Source: Candidatus Anderseniibacteriota bacterium
GTDB lineage: Bacteria > Patescibacteriota > Andersenbacteria > UBA10190
Direction: 5' to 3'
DNA length: 12,925 bases
Assembly: GCA_003229735.1 (NCBI GenBank)
Contig: QIFI01000120.1
Span: 1-12,925 of the forward strand
The position numbers were made by a program, and so were the translations under genes. This document shows positions 12,835-12,925 of the stretch, piece after piece (the first letter of the stretch is position 1; every line of letters starts with the position of its first letter). The notes under the pieces are model-generated. The model did not search any database, had not been told where the DNA came from, and saw only the letters and a program-made list of their open reading frames with translations.

Positions 12835-12925
12835 GAGTGAATTTAAGAGCGGGAGAGTTTAATTGGAAAAAGTTGAGATGGCCCTGATAGGGAGTGAATT
12901 TAAGAGCGGGAGAGTTTAATTGGAA
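12835..12925. repeat. Exact 34-bp direct repeat, two copies, 23-bp spacer
   Basis: Copies at 12835-12868 and 12892-12925 are identical over 34 bases (begin gagtgaatttaag, end gtttaattggaa). Period 57. The second copy is cut by the window edge, so the true repeat may be longer and the array may continue. No strong internal palindrome is seen. It could be the first units of a CRISPR array or a minisatellite. Confidence 0.7.

Overview
The window reads like a Patescibacteria/CPR-type bacterial genome. The genes are compact and often divergent. No clear Shine-Dalgarno sites precede the starts, and several -10 boxes sit 6-15 bases from the start codon. TGA is used as a stop (genes ending at 3904 and 8691), so the code is the standard bacterial one, not the UGA=Gly code of Gracilibacteria. 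The phylum is an inference from gene style; there is no rRNA here to confirm it.

Layout. 1-3904: 3' part of a giant secreted or surface protein (LamG, beta-helix repeats, Fn3/Ig-like domains, helical segment, Fn3, SH3b). 4283-5529: a two-gene signalling pair, namely a multi-TM membrane protein with a degenerate histidine-kinase dimerisation helix and a single-domain response regulator. 5733-6776 (-): winged-helix Fic protein with Gln in place of the catalytic His. 7186-8691 (+) and 8621-8929 (-): F1-ATPase beta and epsilon subunits, convergent and overlapping at their 3' ends. 9197-10258: membrane-anchored SNase-fold protein that has lost its catalytic residues. 10342-10818 (-) and 10949-11296 (-): lipoprotein signal peptidase LspA and a cysteine-free DksA/TraR-like protein. 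11297-12925: no protein gene.

The most interesting object is in the right-hand non-coding region. On the minus strand, a good sigma70 promoter (TTGATC-17-TATAAT, 12348-12376) and a strong rho-independent terminator (11609-11666) bracket about 730 bases that have no ORF but many long perfect hairpins, one capped by a UUCG tetraloop. This looks like a large structured non-coding RNA. I do not recognise it as RNase P RNA, tmRNA, SRP RNA or 6S RNA. Right of it are about 550 bases without genes, ending at the window edge in a 34-bp exact direct repeat of period 57.

The intergenic spaces are filled with short interspersed repeats: a C-rich palindrome (CTCTCCCC-N3-GGGGAGAG type) with a conserved tail, 'cgaat' motifs, and low-complexity words (aattgtt, aattcccaatgacca). 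They lie outside or at the very ends of genes and give rise to several spurious ORFs.

Functionally, most proteins here point to the cell envelope and its energetics: a surface adhesin-like protein, a membrane sensor with its regulator, ATP synthase parts, a membrane-anchored SNase-fold protein and LspA. A recurrent theme is catalytic families with key residues missing (kinase His, Fic His, SNase Asp/Glu/Arg, DksA Cys).
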